Positions 33,644 to 42,138 of a stretch of 64,000 bases of DNA are shown piece by piece. A program made the translations under genes and the position numbers. The DNA is taken from the NCBI RefSeq assembly GCF_011761235.1, contig NZ_JAAOYW010000002.1, positions 186,001-250,000 on the forward strand. The letters are read 5' to 3'. The notes beneath the pieces were generated by a model that was not told the origin of the DNA, searched no databases, and worked only from the letters and a program-made list of their open reading frames with translations. How positions within the stretch are numbered: position 1 is the stretch's first letter; each line of letters opens with the position of its first letter. The stretch comes from Frigoribacterium faeni (lineage in GTDB: Bacteria; Actinomycetota; Actinomycetes; Actinomycetales; Microbacteriaceae).

Positions 33644-34825
33644 TCAGCTGACGTAGACGACGTCCTCGTAGTCGTAGCCGGGCGAGATCTGCAGCACGAG
33701 CTGGGCCGGGTCGGCGACCGAGTAGCCCTCGAGCCAGCTGATCGACTGCCCGTCGGGCACGGCCGTCGTCGGGGAGAGCCCGACCTTCTGGGCCGAGTCG
33801 AAGACGCGGTCGCCCTCGACGCCGCCCGACGTCACCGACGAGTAGACGAGCGACGGGTCGAAGTTCGCCCCGGTGCCGTTCGTCAGCGTGATGCTGACGG
33901 TGATGTCGGCCGCCTGCTCCGAGGTGTCGGCGTAGTCGCTCGGGGTGAAGGGCTCGGGGGCCGACACCGTGATCGAGACGCCGTCGTCGAACGTGTACGT
34001 CTCGCCGAAGGCGAGGTTCTCGGCCGAGGCCGCGTCCTCGGTGGGGTCGTCGCTCTCGGAGGTGCCGTAGCCGTCGTCCTCGCCGTACACGCCCTGCGTG
34101 TCGCGGACGCTCTGGCTGACGGCGATGCCGAAGACGAGCACGCCGATCGAGACGAGGATGGCGAGGCCGGACAGGGCCGTGCCGATGATCGCCAGCACGC
34201 GCCCGCCGGTCTTGCGGAGCAGCGCGACGATGCCGAGCGCGAGACCGGCGAGCGCGACGAGGCCGCCGACGACGATCCACGACAGCAGCAGGCCGACGCC
34301 GCCCAGCACGAGCGACGCGATCGCGAGCCCGCTGCCGCCCTGCGGACGGGGCGCGCCGCCGTAGGGAGCGTAGGCGGAGGGCTGACCCGGCTGGCCCCAG
34401 GGCGCCTGGCCGGGCTGACCCGGCTGACCCGGCTGACCGTAGGCAGCCTGGCCCGACTGACCGTAGGCAGCCTGGCCCGACTGACCGTACGGCGACGGCC
34501 CCGGCTGACCTGCCTGGGCGTAGGGCGGCGGACCAGCCTGGCCGGCCTGGCCGTACGGCGCGGGACCAGGCTGCCCCGGCTGGCCGTACGGCGACGGCCC
34601 CGGCTGGCCGGAGCCGTACGCGGGGGCGCTCGACGGCGCGTCGCCGTAGGCCGGCGCACCCGGGCGCTGCGGCGGCCCGCCGACGGGCGCGGACGACGGC
34701 GCGGCGCCGGGCACCGAGCCGTCGGGACGACCCGGCCCCGGGTACGGCGCCGGCGGCTGCGGGGCCGACGGGGACTGCGGAGGCGTGGGCTCGGACGGGC
34801 CGGTCGGCTGCTGCGGATCGCTCAT
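33644..34825 (-). CDS. DUF4190-type membrane protein with PYGQ-repeat N-terminus
   Basis: 393 residues. The first about 165 residues are disordered and built of Pro/Gly/Gln/Tyr repeats (PYGQxGQPGPxP). Then two membrane helices typical of DUF4190 (LAIASLVLGGVGLLLSWIVVGGLVALAGLALGIVAL and AIIGTALSGLAILVSIGVLVF), and a C-terminal extracellular domain of about 150 residues resembling DUF4352 beta-sandwich domains (ITVSITLTNGTGANFDPSLVY). Likely a cell-envelope protein of unknown role. Start ATG 34825 with CATGCT 7 bases upstream. The DNA encoding the repeats (about 34380-34625) is itself a minisatellite and prone to slippage. Confidence 0.82.
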   Translation of the reverse strand: MSDPQQPTGPSEPTPPQSPSAPQPPAPYPGPGRPDGSVPGAAPSSAPVGGPPQRPGAPAYGDAPSSAPAYGSGQPGPSPYGQPGQPGPAPYGQAGQAGPPPYAQAGQPGPSPYGQSGQAAYGQSGQAAYGQPGQPGQPGQAPWGQPGQPSAYAPYGGAPRPQGGSGLAIASLVLGGVGLLLSWIVVGGLVALAGLALGIVALLRKTGGRVLAIIGTALSGLAILVSIGVLVFGIAVSQSVRDTQGVYGEDDGYGTSESDDPTEDAASAENLAFGETYTFDDGVSITVSAPEPFTPSDYADTSEQAADITVSITLTNGTGANFDPSLVYSSVTSGGVEGDRVFDSAQKVGLSPTTAVPDGQSISWLEGYSVADPAQLVLQISPGYDYEDVVYVS

Positions 34826-34980
34826 GCCCCCGAGCATGGCATCGAGTGCAGCCTCTGCACCGTCAGGACCCGCGCTCCGACGAGAATCATAGACAGAACG
34901 ATCGGTGGTCCCCCTCTGTGGAGGGACGACGAGCTCAGCGACGCGGACGGGGCGACGGCGACGCCGTCGGGGCGGACGAC

Positions 34981-35008
34981 GAAGGCCCTCCCGAGCGGGA
35001 GGGCCTTC
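34981..35008 (-). terminator. 12-bp terminator after tRNA-Ala
   Basis: GAAGGCCCTCCC (34981-34992) and GGGAGGGCCTTC (34997-35008) pair perfectly with loop GAGC, four bases beyond the tRNA 3' end. Confidence 0.85.
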
Positions 35009-35012
35009 GTGG

Positions 35013-35088
35013 TGGTGGAGCTAAGGGGATTCGAACCCCTGACCTTCTCATTGCGAACGAGACGCGCTACCAACTGCGCCATAGCCCC
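35013..35088 (-). tRNA. tRNA-Ala (anticodon CGC)
   Basis: On the minus strand a full cloverleaf is readable: acceptor GGGGCTA paired with TAGCTCC and containing the G3:U70 pair that defines alanine tRNAs, D-arm GCGC...GCGC, anticodon stem TCTCG/TGAGA with loop TTCGCAA (anticodon CGC, reads GCG), T-arm AGGGG-TTCGAAT-CCCCT, discriminator A and an encoded CCA (35013-35015). Followed by a strong terminator; the opposite strand has no gene. GCG is a frequent alanine codon in this genome. Confidence 0.97.
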
Positions 35089-35163
35089 TGACGTGCTCCA
35101 CAACGATAGCACCCGAGGAGGCGGTGGTCCGAATCGACGCGATCGGCACCTCCCCGAGGCGGC

Positions 35164-36222
35164 TCAGACGGCGCGTCGCCGTTCGAGCGCCTCGTCGAGG
35201 CTGAAGCTCGGCTGCCCCAGGTCGTCGACGATGCCCATCCGCGCGAAGCGGCTCGGGGCGGCCGGCGCCGCCGCCGGCGCGACGGACTCGGGAGCGACCT
35301 GGCTCGGCGTCCGTGACGGGGCGGACGTCGGCGCCGGGGTCGGCGCGGGCGTGCGAGCGGCCGACAGGGCCGCCTCGGCCCGCGCCGCCTCGCGCAGGGC
35401 CTGGTGCTGGGCGCGCTGCGACTCGCGCAGCGCCTGCACCGAGCGCTCGGACTGCCGCCGGAGCTCGTCCGCGGGCGACCCGGTCTCGGCGGACGACGTC
35501 GGGGCCGCCGCCGCGGCGGGACGTGCCGCGGCGCGCTGACGACCGCGCCGCAGGTACAGGGGGGCAGGCACGGGGACGGGGGTCCACTCGCGCGACGCGG
35601 GCTCGGCCTCCGCCTGCGGCTCGACGAGCGACGAGGAGAAGTCCTGCAGGGGCTGCGCGACCCGAGGGGCGGCGGAGGCCTGACGGCGCGCGCGGGCCTG
35701 GGACACCGCGGCGAGCTGGGCCAGCACGGCGACGGCCCCGGCGCCGAAGACGAGGCCGGCGACGGACGCGACCCAGAACGACGTGACCGCCCCGGCGACG
35801 ACCGCGACGACGCACGCGACGAGGACGAGCGTCGACACGAGACGCGACCGACGGAGGCGGCGGGCGGCGAGCACGGGATCGTGGTCGGCCGCGCGCAGGG
35901 CCGGCGCCGCGGCCGCGAGCTCGCGGGTCACGGCGCGCTGCCTCGCCGCCTCGTGGGCGCGGCGCAGCGCCTCGCGGCGGGCCTCCTCGCGGGCGAGGAC
36001 GCGCTGGGCGTCGGCGATCGAGCGGGCGTTCGCCTCGATGCGGACCTCCTCGGGCAGCTCGGCCGTCTCGGCCAGGATGCGGAGGGTCTGCTGCAGGCGC
36101 ACGGCGTTGCGCTCGGTGGCCAGGTACTCCTGCCGCCTCTGCCAGGTGGGCACGAGGTAGACGAGCCAGAGCACGGCGACGAGCGCCAGCACGAGGCCCC
36201 CGCCCCACGACCCGATGTCCAT
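35164..36222 (-). CDS. Conserved hypothetical membrane protein
   Basis: 352 residues. One N-terminal membrane helix (GSWGGGLVLALVAVLWLVYLVP), an Arg/Glu/Ala-rich cytoplasmic coiled region, two more hydrophobic helices in the middle (LVSTLVLVACVVAVVAGAVTSF; VASVAGLVFGAGAVAVLAQL), then a long Ala/Pro-rich tail ending SFSLDEALERRRAV. A similar gene beside a GNAT acetyltransferase and galU is usual in Microbacteriaceae (recollection, not checked). Start ATG 36222 with TACCCT 7 bases upstream. Function unknown. Confidence 0.75.
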   Translation of the reverse strand: MDIGSWGGGLVLALVAVLWLVYLVPTWQRRQEYLATERNAVRLQQTLRILAETAELPEEVRIEANARSIADAQRVLAREEARREALRRAHEAARQRAVTRELAAAAPALRAADHDPVLAARRLRRSRLVSTLVLVACVVAVVAGAVTSFWVASVAGLVFGAGAVAVLAQLAAVSQARARRQASAAPRVAQPLQDFSSSLVEPQAEAEPASREWTPVPVPAPLYLRRGRQRAAARPAAAAAPTSSAETGSPADELRRQSERSVQALRESQRAQHQALREAARAEAALSAARTPAPTPAPTSAPSRTPSQVAPESVAPAAAPAAPSRFARMGIVDDLGQPSFSLDEALERRRAV

Positions 36223-36362
36223 GCTGACGAGGGTATGAGCGGAGGCACGGCGTGTCCGCGATGTCGCGGGGTGTGTCTCGGTGGGTTCGCCGGCCGCGGC
36301 CGGTCCGCCGCGCCCCGGAGGAGGCCCGCGGACGACGTCGCCGCGTCCCGGCGGGAGCGCGC

Positions 36363-37010
36363 CTAGAGGGGCAGCGGGCGCCCGGCCTCGGCGAGCGCCT
36401 CGGGCGGCACGCTGCCCTGCCCGGCCGGCACCGTGCCGGACCGCCACCGGTGCAGGACGCCCTCGGGCACCTCCTCGGCCACCAGGGCGAAGCAGAAGTG
36501 GTCGCGCCACATGCCGTTGATGTGGATGTAGCGCCGGCGCAGCCCCTCGTAGCGGAAGCCGAGCTTCTCGACGACACGGAGGCTGGGGGCGTTCTCGGGG
36601 CGGATGCAGATCTCCATGCGGTGCAGCCCGAGCACCCGGAAGCAGTGGTCGGTCGCGAGGGCGACCGACGTCGGCGTCGCGTCGTGGCCGGCGGCGGACT
36701 GCGTGACCCAGTAGCCGATGGTCGCCGACCCGAGCGAGCCGTAGGTGATGCCGCTGACGTTGAGCTGGCCGACGAAGCGGCCGTCGAGCTCGATCGCGAA
36801 CGGCAGGCCGAGCCCCGCGCGGGCGTTCACCTGCAGCGAGCGGATGCTGCCGCGCACGTCGTGGCTCGTGAAGCCGTTCGGGTTCGTCGCCTCCCACTGC
36901 CGCAGCCACGACCGGTTCTCGGTCAGCGCCTGGTCGAGGTCGCGCGTGTCACGCAGACGGAGGGGCCGGATGCCGACCCGCCCCTCCGTCAGCGTGGGGA
37001 TGCTCGTCAC
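36363..37010 (-). CDS. GNAT family N-acetyltransferase (RimJ/RimL-like)
   Basis: 215 residues from GTG 37010. GNAT fold with the N-terminal VGIRPLRLRDTRDLDQAL, strand 4 FVGQLNVSGI, acetyl-CoA region ATIGYWVTQSAAGHDATPTSVALATDHCF and HRMEICIRPENAPSLRVVEKLGFRYEG, the pattern of ribosomal-protein alanine acetyltransferases RimJ/RimL. Likely acetylates a protein N-terminus or small amine; target unknown. It starts 11 bases after the galU stop on the same strand, so the two are probably co-transcribed. Confidence 0.9.
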   Translation of the reverse strand: MTSIPTLTEGRVGIRPLRLRDTRDLDQALTENRSWLRQWEATNPNGFTSHDVRGSIRSLQVNARAGLGLPFAIELDGRFVGQLNVSGITYGSLGSATIGYWVTQSAAGHDATPTSVALATDHCFRVLGLHRMEICIRPENAPSLRVVEKLGFRYEGLRRRYIHINGMWRDHFCFALVAEEVPEGVLHRWRSGTVPAGQGSVPPEALAEAGRPLPL

Positions 37011-37021
37011 GTGGTGGTCGC

Positions 37022-37915
37022 CTACTCCAGACCAGCCGTGAACTCCTTGAGCCACGGGCGGAGCTCGTCGCCGAGGTCCTCCCGGTCGCTCGCGAGCTGC
37101 ACGATCGCCTTGATGTAGTCGAGCTTGTCGCCGGTGTCGTAGCGACGACCGCGGAAGACGACGCCGTAGACGCCGCCCGTCCACTCCTCGGCGCTCGCCA
37201 TCTTCATGAGCGCGTCGGTCAGCTGGATCTCGCCGCCCTTGCCCGGCTCCTGCTTCTCGAGCACGTCGAAGACCTCGGGGCGGATGACGTAGCGGCCGAT
37301 GATGGCCAGGTTGCTCGGCGCCTCGCCCTGCGGGGGCTTCTCGACCAGGCCGGTGATCTTGACGACGTCGTCCTCGTCGGTCTGCTCGACCGTGGCGATG
37401 CCGTAGAGGTGGGTCATCGACGGGTCGACCTCGAGCAGGGCGACGACCGTCGCGTTCTTCTGGCCCTGCACGTCGATCATGCGGGTCAGCAGCGGGTCAC
37501 GGGCGTCGATGATGTCGTCGCCGAGCAGGACGGCGAACGGCTCGCGGCCCACGTGCATCTTGGCCCGGAGCACGGCGTGCCCGAGGCCGAGCGGGTCGCC
37601 CTGGCGCACGTAGTGCATGTCGGCCAGGTCGGTCGACTGGTTGACCTTGGCGAGCTTGTCGTGGTCGCCCTTCTTCTTCAGCGTCTCCTCGAGCTCGGAG
37701 ACGTGGTCGAAGTGGTTCTCGAGCGCGTTCTTGTTGCGCCCGGTGATCATGAGGACGTCGGTGAGGCCCGCGGTCACGGCCTCCTCGACGACGTACTGGA
37801 TCGCCGGCTTGTCGACGACGGGGAGCATCTCCTTCGGCATGGCTTTGGTCGCGGGGAGGAATCGGGTACCCAGGCCGGCGGCGGGGATGACTGCTTTGCT
37901 GATCGTGAAGCCCAT
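37022..37915 (-). CDS. galU: UTP-glucose-1-phosphate uridylyltransferase
   Basis: 297 residues, normal for GalU. Makes UDP-glucose from UTP and glucose 1-phosphate. Nucleotide-binding VIPAAGLGTRFLPATKAMPKEMLPV (residues about 9-33), the base/sugar motifs QGDPLGLGHAV, LLGDDIID, and the sugar-phosphate lysine in GLVEKPP. TACGCT lies 7 bases before the ATG, fitting a leaderless promoter. Divergent from the 5-formyl-THF cyclo-ligase gene at 37982 in a 66-base gap. Confidence 0.97.
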   Translation of the reverse strand: MGFTISKAVIPAAGLGTRFLPATKAMPKEMLPVVDKPAIQYVVEEAVTAGLTDVLMITGRNKNALENHFDHVSELEETLKKKGDHDKLAKVNQSTDLADMHYVRQGDPLGLGHAVLRAKMHVGREPFAVLLGDDIIDARDPLLTRMIDVQGQKNATVVALLEVDPSMTHLYGIATVEQTDEDDVVKITGLVEKPPQGEAPSNLAIIGRYVIRPEVFDVLEKQEPGKGGEIQLTDALMKMASAEEWTGGVYGVVFRGRRYDTGDKLDYIKAIVQLASDREDLGDELRPWLKEFTAGLE

Positions 37916-37981
37916 GCCGCTCAGCGTATCCACCCGCGGCGTTCCGCGGGGGGCACATTTCCTGCCCGTACCATCGGGGAC

Positions 37982-38560
37982 ATGACGGACGAGGTCGGCA
38001 ACGCCAAGCGCGCACTCCGGGCAGAGCTGCGACAGCGGCGCCGCAACCAGGGCGAGCACGCCCGCGAGCAGGCCACGGCGGGCCTCACCCGGCACCTCGT
38101 CGACCTCGCGTCGGGCCTGGCGGTCAGGTCGGTGTCGGCGTACCTGTCGACGGCGGACGAGCCGAGCACGCGGCCCTTCCTGAACTGGGCGCACGCGAAC
38201 GACATCCGGGTCCTGTTCCCCGTCTCGCGCCCCGACGGCCTCCTCGACTGGGCCGTCGGCGACGGCGAGACCGAGACGCTCGGCCTCTTCGACCTGCCCG
38301 AGCCCGTCGGCGAGGTGCTGAGCCCGATGGCGATCAACGACGTCGACCTGATCATCGTGCCGGCCGCCTGCGTCGACCACACCGGCATGCGCATGGGCTG
38401 GGGCCGCGGCTACTTCGACAAGACCCTCGGATCGATGGAGAAGCGACCCCCGGTCTATGCTGTGGTGTTCGACTCCGAGTACGTGGAGCAGGTGCCGCGC
38501 GAGCGTCACGACCAGCCCGTCGACGGCGTCGTCACCCCCAGCGGCATCCACGAGTTCTGA
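37982..38560 (+). CDS. 5-formyltetrahydrofolate cyclo-ligase
   Basis: 192 residues. Converts 5-formyl-THF to 5,10-methenyl-THF with ATP hydrolysis. Family motifs: KRALRAELRQRRR at the start (substrate-binding lysine/arginines), VDLIIVPAACVDHTGMRMGWGRGYFDKTL (residues about 118-146). TACCAT lies 7 bases before the ATG; no Shine-Dalgarno. First of three same-strand genes (with fmdB-like and mscL), each with its own start signal. The 5-FCL, FmdB, MscL order is common in Micrococcales. Confidence 0.95.
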   Translation: MTDEVGNAKRALRAELRQRRRNQGEHAREQATAGLTRHLVDLASGLAVRSVSAYLSTADEPSTRPFLNWAHANDIRVLFPVSRPDGLLDWAVGDGETETLGLFDLPEPVGEVLSPMAINDVDLIIVPAACVDHTGMRMGWGRGYFDKTLGSMEKRPPVYAVVFDSEYVEQVPRERHDQPVDGVVTPSGIHEF

Positions 38561-38597
38561 TCTCGTCCGCCGCCCCTCGACACCAGCTAGGACGCCC

Positions 38598-38984
38598 GTG
38601 CCCACCTACTCGTACCGCTGCACCGAGTGCGGCAACGCCTTCGACGTCGTCCAGTCGTTCACCGACGACTCCCTGACGGTCTGCCCCGTGTGCCAGGGCA
38701 CGCTGCGCAAGGTCTTCAGCCCGGTCGGCGTCACCTTCAACGGGTCCGGCTTCTACCGCACCGACTCGCGCAGCGGCTCGGGCTCGTCGTCCGGCTCGTC
38801 GTCGACGTCCGAGAAGAAGAGCGCAGGAGGCGGCGGCGCGACGACCGGGTCGGGCACGTCCTCGAGCGGGTCGTCCGGCTCGTCGGGGGGCTCGTCGTCG
38901 AGCAGCTCCGCGTCCGGCGCCTCGTCGTCCGGCGGGTCCGGCTCGGGCGGCTCGTCCGCGGGCGGCTCGAGCAGCTCCTCCTGA
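38598..38984 (+). CDS. FmdB family zinc-ribbon protein
   Basis: 128 residues from GTG 38598. The N-terminal 45 residues are a CxxC...CxxC zinc ribbon (YRCTECGNAFDVV ... VCPVCQGTLRKVF) typical of the FmdB/regulatory FmdB_Zn family. The rest is almost entirely Ser/Gly/Ala, low complexity and probably disordered. Role unknown; the family is widespread next to mscL. Start choice rests on the conserved PTYSYRC beginning and an AGGA about six bases upstream. Confidence 0.88.
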   Translation: MPTYSYRCTECGNAFDVVQSFTDDSLTVCPVCQGTLRKVFSPVGVTFNGSGFYRTDSRSGSGSSSGSSSTSEKKSAGGGGATTGSGTSSSGSSGSSGGSSSSSSASGASSSGGSGSGGSSAGGSSSSS

Positions 38985-39060
38985 CCCGTCGCGGCCGACG
39001 GCGCCGCGGAGTGGTTAGGTGGTCGGCGACGACCACCCACCTGATCGAAGGAGCACGCCT

Positions 39061-39567
39061 GTGAAGGGCTTCAAGGAATTCGTCCTGCGCGGCAACGTGA
39101 TCGACCTGGCCGTGGCCGTGGTCATCGGAGCCGCGTTCACGGCGATCGTCACGTCGCTCGTGACCAATGTCTTCAACCCGCTGATCGGCGCCGCGTTCAA
39201 CGCGACGATGCTCGACGACGCCCTCGTGGTGAGCATCCCGACCGTGAGCGGCGACACGGCCGACCTCCGGTTCGGCGCGGTCCTCGGCGCCCTGATCAAC
39301 TTCCTGGTCATCGCGGCCGTCGTGTACTTCTGCCTGGTCCTGCCGGTTAACAGCCTGCTCAAGCGCACCTTCGCGAAGCAGTCGGACGAGACCGTGCCCC
39401 CGGCCGACGTGCCGCCGACCGACGTCGAGCTGCTGAGCGAGATCCGCGACCTGCTCCGTGCGCAGACGGGCCTCGACACCGCGACCTCCGGCCACGGCAG
39501 CCACGCGGCCGACCCGACGCCGACCGACGGCGTCAACGTCGGGAACGGGCCCCTCGGCAGCCGCTGA
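39061..39567 (+). CDS. mscL: Large-conductance mechanosensitive channel
   Basis: 168 residues from GTG 39061, preceded by GAAGGAG. MscL pore protein that opens on membrane stretch to release osmolytes on hypo-osmotic shock. N-terminal amphipathic helix KGFKEFVLRGNVIDLAVAVVIGAAF runs into TM1, the periplasmic loop follows, and TM2 is FGAVLGALINFLVIAAVVYFCLV. The C-terminal bundle and a polar 40-residue extension make it longer than the usual 130-150 residues. Followed by a strong terminator. Confidence 0.96.
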   Translation: MKGFKEFVLRGNVIDLAVAVVIGAAFTAIVTSLVTNVFNPLIGAAFNATMLDDALVVSIPTVSGDTADLRFGAVLGALINFLVIAAVVYFCLVLPVNSLLKRTFAKQSDETVPPADVPPTDVELLSEIRDLLRAQTGLDTATSGHGSHAADPTPTDGVNVGNGPLGSR

Positions 39568-39580
39568 GCACCTCCCTCCC

Positions 39581-39612
39581 GAGGCCCCTCGACCGTCCGG
39601 TCGGGGGGCCTC
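39581..39612 (+). terminator. terminator after mscL
   Basis: Arms 39581-39594 and 39599-39612 (14 bp, one mismatch) with loop GTCC, 14 bases after the mscL stop. Confidence 0.8.
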
Positions 39613-39648
39613 TCGCGTTCCTGCGCACCCGCCTTGTTCGTATGTCGG

Positions 39649-39677
39649 TTGTGACCTGTGACATTTCGGTCTACGCT
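39649..39677 (+). promoter_or_regulatory. promoter of the heptose operon
   Basis: TTGTGA (39649-39654), a 17-base spacer and TACGCT (39672-39677) in a locally AT-richer stretch (39633-39672). The first gene starts at 39727, giving a leader of about 43 bases. The region also has repeated TTGTGACC/TGTGACA words that could be an operator. Confidence 0.65.
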
Positions 39678-39726
39678 CGTGGAGTCGGCTCAGCGAGCCG
39701 TTCGACCGGATCAGCGAGGTGACACC

Positions 39727-40881
39727 ATGCCCCGACCCGCCTCCCTGCGCGTCGTGCCCGAGCTCCGGGCCGTGCACGTCGAACGGCACCGCCGGGGCAC
39801 CCCGGCCGAGCTGCTCTACCTCCGGGCCAAGTACGACCTGGCGGGCACGCCCCTCCTCCCCGGCATCGAGAAGGCGACCCTCGCCTCGGTCCTGCGGCGC
39901 TTCGCGTCGACCGAGGCCACGGTCCTCGAGGTGCCCGAGCCCCTGTGGATGCGCTTCTGGCCCCGTCACGTCGCGCTCGTGGCGGGCTTCCGGCTGGCCG
40001 GCCTGCTGCGACGACGACCGCACGAGGTCTGCACGTACGCGATGGAGAACAACGCCGTCGAGGTGCTCGTGCGCGGCGACGGCCGGGCGCCGGCGATCCT
40101 GGTGCCCGTCGTCGCCGCGCTCGTCGGGGCGGTCGCCCGTCTCGGCCTCGACCGCATCTGCTACGCCAGCCCGTCGGCCCGCGACGCCTACGCACGGCTG
40201 CCCTTCGTCGCGGGCATCCCCTCCGCGCTCCGCCTCGAACTGCCCGAGGCGACCGGCGACCCCCGACCCGCCGAGCCGCTCCGGGCCGTGTTCCTCGGCG
40301 TGCTCGAGGAACGCAAGGGCATCCGCCAGCTGATGCGGGCGTGGCCCCGCGTCGAGCAGGCCGTGCCCGGCGCACGCCTCGACGTCGTGGGCTCCGGCCC
40401 GCTCGCCGGCGAGGTGGCCGACTGGGCGGCCGGGTCCGGGGCGAGCCGCAGGGCCCTGGGTCGCCTGGTCCACGCCGACGCCCAGGCCGCCGTCGCCGAC
40501 GCGGCCGTGCTGGTCGCCCCCTCCGTGCCCGAGGGGCGCTGGATCGAGCAGATCGGCCTCCCGATCAAGGAGGGGCTGGCCGCGGGGGCGACGATCGTCA
40601 CGACCCGGCAGACCGGCCTCGCCGACTGGCTCCACGAGCACGGCCACCACGTCGTCGAGGTCGACGACCTCACCGCGCTGCCCGAGCTGCTCGCCGCCGC
40701 GATCGAGTCGGCCCTGCGCAGCCCGCTCCCCCGTGACGAGGTCCGCCGGTCGCTCCCCGACCGCGACGGCCGTCTCGCCGCCGACGCCTGGCTGCACGTC
40801 GAGGCGCGGAGGCACGTCGAGGCCCGGCAGCACGTCGGGGCCCGGCAGCACGTCGAGGCGGGGCAGGGGGCCGCCTCGTGA
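39727..40881 (+). CDS. Glycosyltransferase (GT4-like), first gene of the heptose operon
   Basis: 384 residues. GT-B fold family; the C-terminal nucleotide-sugar half shows [36 protein letters not shown], and the E-x7-E-like region [27 protein letters not shown]-terminal acceptor half contains a hydrophobic stretch ([17 protein letters not shown]) that may contact the membrane. Donor and acceptor are unknown, but its fusion into the heptose operon suggests it transfers the heptose or builds the same glycan. The last 25 residues come from four 18-bp tandem repeats (HVEARx units). ATG 39727 is used because the frame upstream overlaps the promoter. Overlaps the next gene by four bases (GTGA). Confidence 0.87.
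   Translation: MPRPASLRVVPELRAVHVERHRRGTPAELLYLRAKYDLAGTPLLPGIEKATLASVLRRFASTEATVLEVPEPLWMRFWPRHVALVAGFRLAGLLRRRPHEVCTYAMENNAVEVLVRGDGRAPAILVPVVAALVGAVARLGLDRICYASPSARDAYARLPFVAGIPSALRLELPEATGDPRPAEPLRAVFLGVLEERKGIRQLMRAWPRVEQAVPGARLDVVGSGPLAGEVADWAAGSGASRRALGRLVHADAQAAVADAAVLVAPSVPEGRWIEQIGLPIKEGLAAGATIVTTRQTGLADWLHEHGHHVVEVDDLTALPELLAAAIESALRSPLPRDEVRRSLPDRDGRLAADAWLHVEARRHVEARQHVGARQHVEAGQGAAS
40795..40866 (+). repeat. four 18-bp tandem repeats in the glycosyltransferase 3' end
   Basis: Units begin at 40795, 40813, 40831 and 40849, each starting CACGTCG(A/G)GGC; they encode [18 protein letters not shown] and HVEAGQ. Confidence 0.9.
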
Positions 40882-41528
40882 GCGCCGCCGACGGCGCCCG
40901 CGTCCCGTCGCCAGCCCCTGCCCCCGCCCACGCCCCCGAGAGGACCGCCATGCGCAGCGTCGAGAGCATCTTCCGTTCCACGATCGACGTGAAGGAGGCC
41001 GTCCTCGCCGACCGCGAGCTGCTCGCGACGGCGACCGAGATCGGCCGCCTCCTCGTCGACTCGTACCGCGCCGGGGGCCGGGCGTACTTCTGCGGCAACG
41101 GCGGCAGCGCGGCCGACGCCCAGCACTTCGCCGCCGAGCTGAGCGGCCACTTCGTCTTCGACCGGCCCCCGCTCGCGGCCGAGGCCCTGCACGGCAACGC
41201 CTCGCACGTCACGGCGGTCGCGAACGACTACGACTACGCCAGCGTCTTCGCCCGGGCGCTGCAGGGCTCGGCGCGGGCCGGCGACGTGCTCGTGGCGCTG
41301 AGCACCTCCGGCAACTCCCCGAGCATCGTGCGGGCCGCCGAGACCGCCCGCTCCCTCGGCGTGCACGTCGTCGCCTTCACGGGCGCCGACGGCGGCCGGC
41401 TCGCGGGCCTGGCCGACCTCGCGCTGCGGGTGCCGTCGACCGACACCGGGCGGGTGCAGGAGTCGCACGTCGTGTTCGTGCACGCGATCTCCGAGCAGGT
41501 CGAGTTCGGGCTCTTCGGCCGTGGCTGA
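40878..41528 (+). CDS. gmhA: D-sedoheptulose-7-phosphate isomerase
   Basis: 216 residues from GTG 40878, or 192 from ATG 40950 (which has GAGAGGA upstream). SIS-domain isomerase converting sedoheptulose 7-phosphate to D-glycero-D-manno-heptose 7-phosphate. Motifs: [40 protein letters not shown] and the C-terminal [21 protein letters not shown], all standard GmhA. I kept the GTG because it overlaps the upstream stop (GTGA) and the extra codons have coding-like third positions, although the extra residues are Pro/Ala-rich and the ATG form equals the usual GmhA length. First committed step of the operon's pathway; overlaps gmhB by eight bases. Confidence 0.93.
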   Translation: MSAADGARVPSPAPAPAHAPERTAMRSVESIFRSTIDVKEAVLADRELLATATEIGRLLVDSYRAGGRAYFCGNGGSAADAQHFAAELSGHFVFDRPPLAAEALHGNASHVTAVANDYDYASVFARALQGSARAGDVLVALSTSGNSPSIVRAAETARSLGVHVVAFTGADGGRLAGLADLALRVPSTDTGRVQESHVVFVHAISEQVEFGLFGRG

Positions 41529-42138
41529 CGGTGCCGCAGGCTCGCTCGAGCGCGTCGTCGCCGACCGGTCCGGCCGCGACTGGTGCCTGTTCCTCGACCG
41601 GGACGGCGTCGTGAACCGCCGCGTCGAGGGCGACTACGTGCGCTCGTGGCAGCAGTTCTCGTTCCTCCCCGGTGCACTCGACGCCCTCGCCGTGCTCGCC
41701 CGGTGGGCTCCGCACGTGGTCGTGGTCACCAACCAGCAGGGGGTGGCCAAGGGGCTCATGACCGAGGCCGACCTCGACGACGTCCACGCGCGCATGACGG
41801 CGGCGGTCGCGGCGGCCGGCGGGCGGATCGACGCGGTGCTCGCCTGTCCGCACGCCTCGTCGGCCGGCTGCCCCTGCCGCAAGCCGGCGCCGGGCCTCGC
41901 CGCCTCCTGGCTCGCCGACAGCCCCTCGGTCGACGGCGCCCTGTCGGTGATGGTCGGCGACTCCCCGTCCGACGTCGAGATGGCGGGGCGCCTCGGCGCC
42001 GTGACCGGCGGCTGCACGTCGGTCGCCGTCTCGCTGCCGGGCTCCGAGGCCGACCTCGGCCGCGCCTCCCTCGTCGACCTGGCCGTCGACCTCGTCCCGC
42101 TCCTCCCGAGCGCCCACCCGTCCTGGAGCACACGATGA
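41521..42138 (+). CDS. gmhB: D-glycero-D-manno-heptose 1,7-bisphosphate 7-phosphatase (HAD-IIIA)
   Basis: 205 residues. HAD phosphatase with nucleophile D26 and acid D28 in [24 protein letters not shown] (motif II Thr) and [11 protein letters not shown] (motif III/IV). The GmhB-specific zinc knuckle is present as [14 protein letters not shown]. Removes the 7-phosphate of heptose 1,7-bisphosphate so the nucleotidyltransferase can act. Whether it prefers the alpha or beta anomer cannot be read directly, but the neighbouring GHMP kinase implies alpha. GTG start lies inside gmhA (8-base overlap); the end overlaps the kinase start by four bases. Confidence 0.9.
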   Translation: MADGAAGSLERVVADRSGRDWCLFLDRDGVVNRRVEGDYVRSWQQFSFLPGALDALAVLARWAPHVVVVTNQQGVAKGLMTEADLDDVHARMTAAVAAAGGRIDAVLACPHASSAGCPCRKPAPGLAASWLADSPSVDGALSVMVGDSPSDVEMAGRLGAVTGGCTSVAVSLPGSEADLGRASLVDLAVDLVPLLPSAHPSWSTR

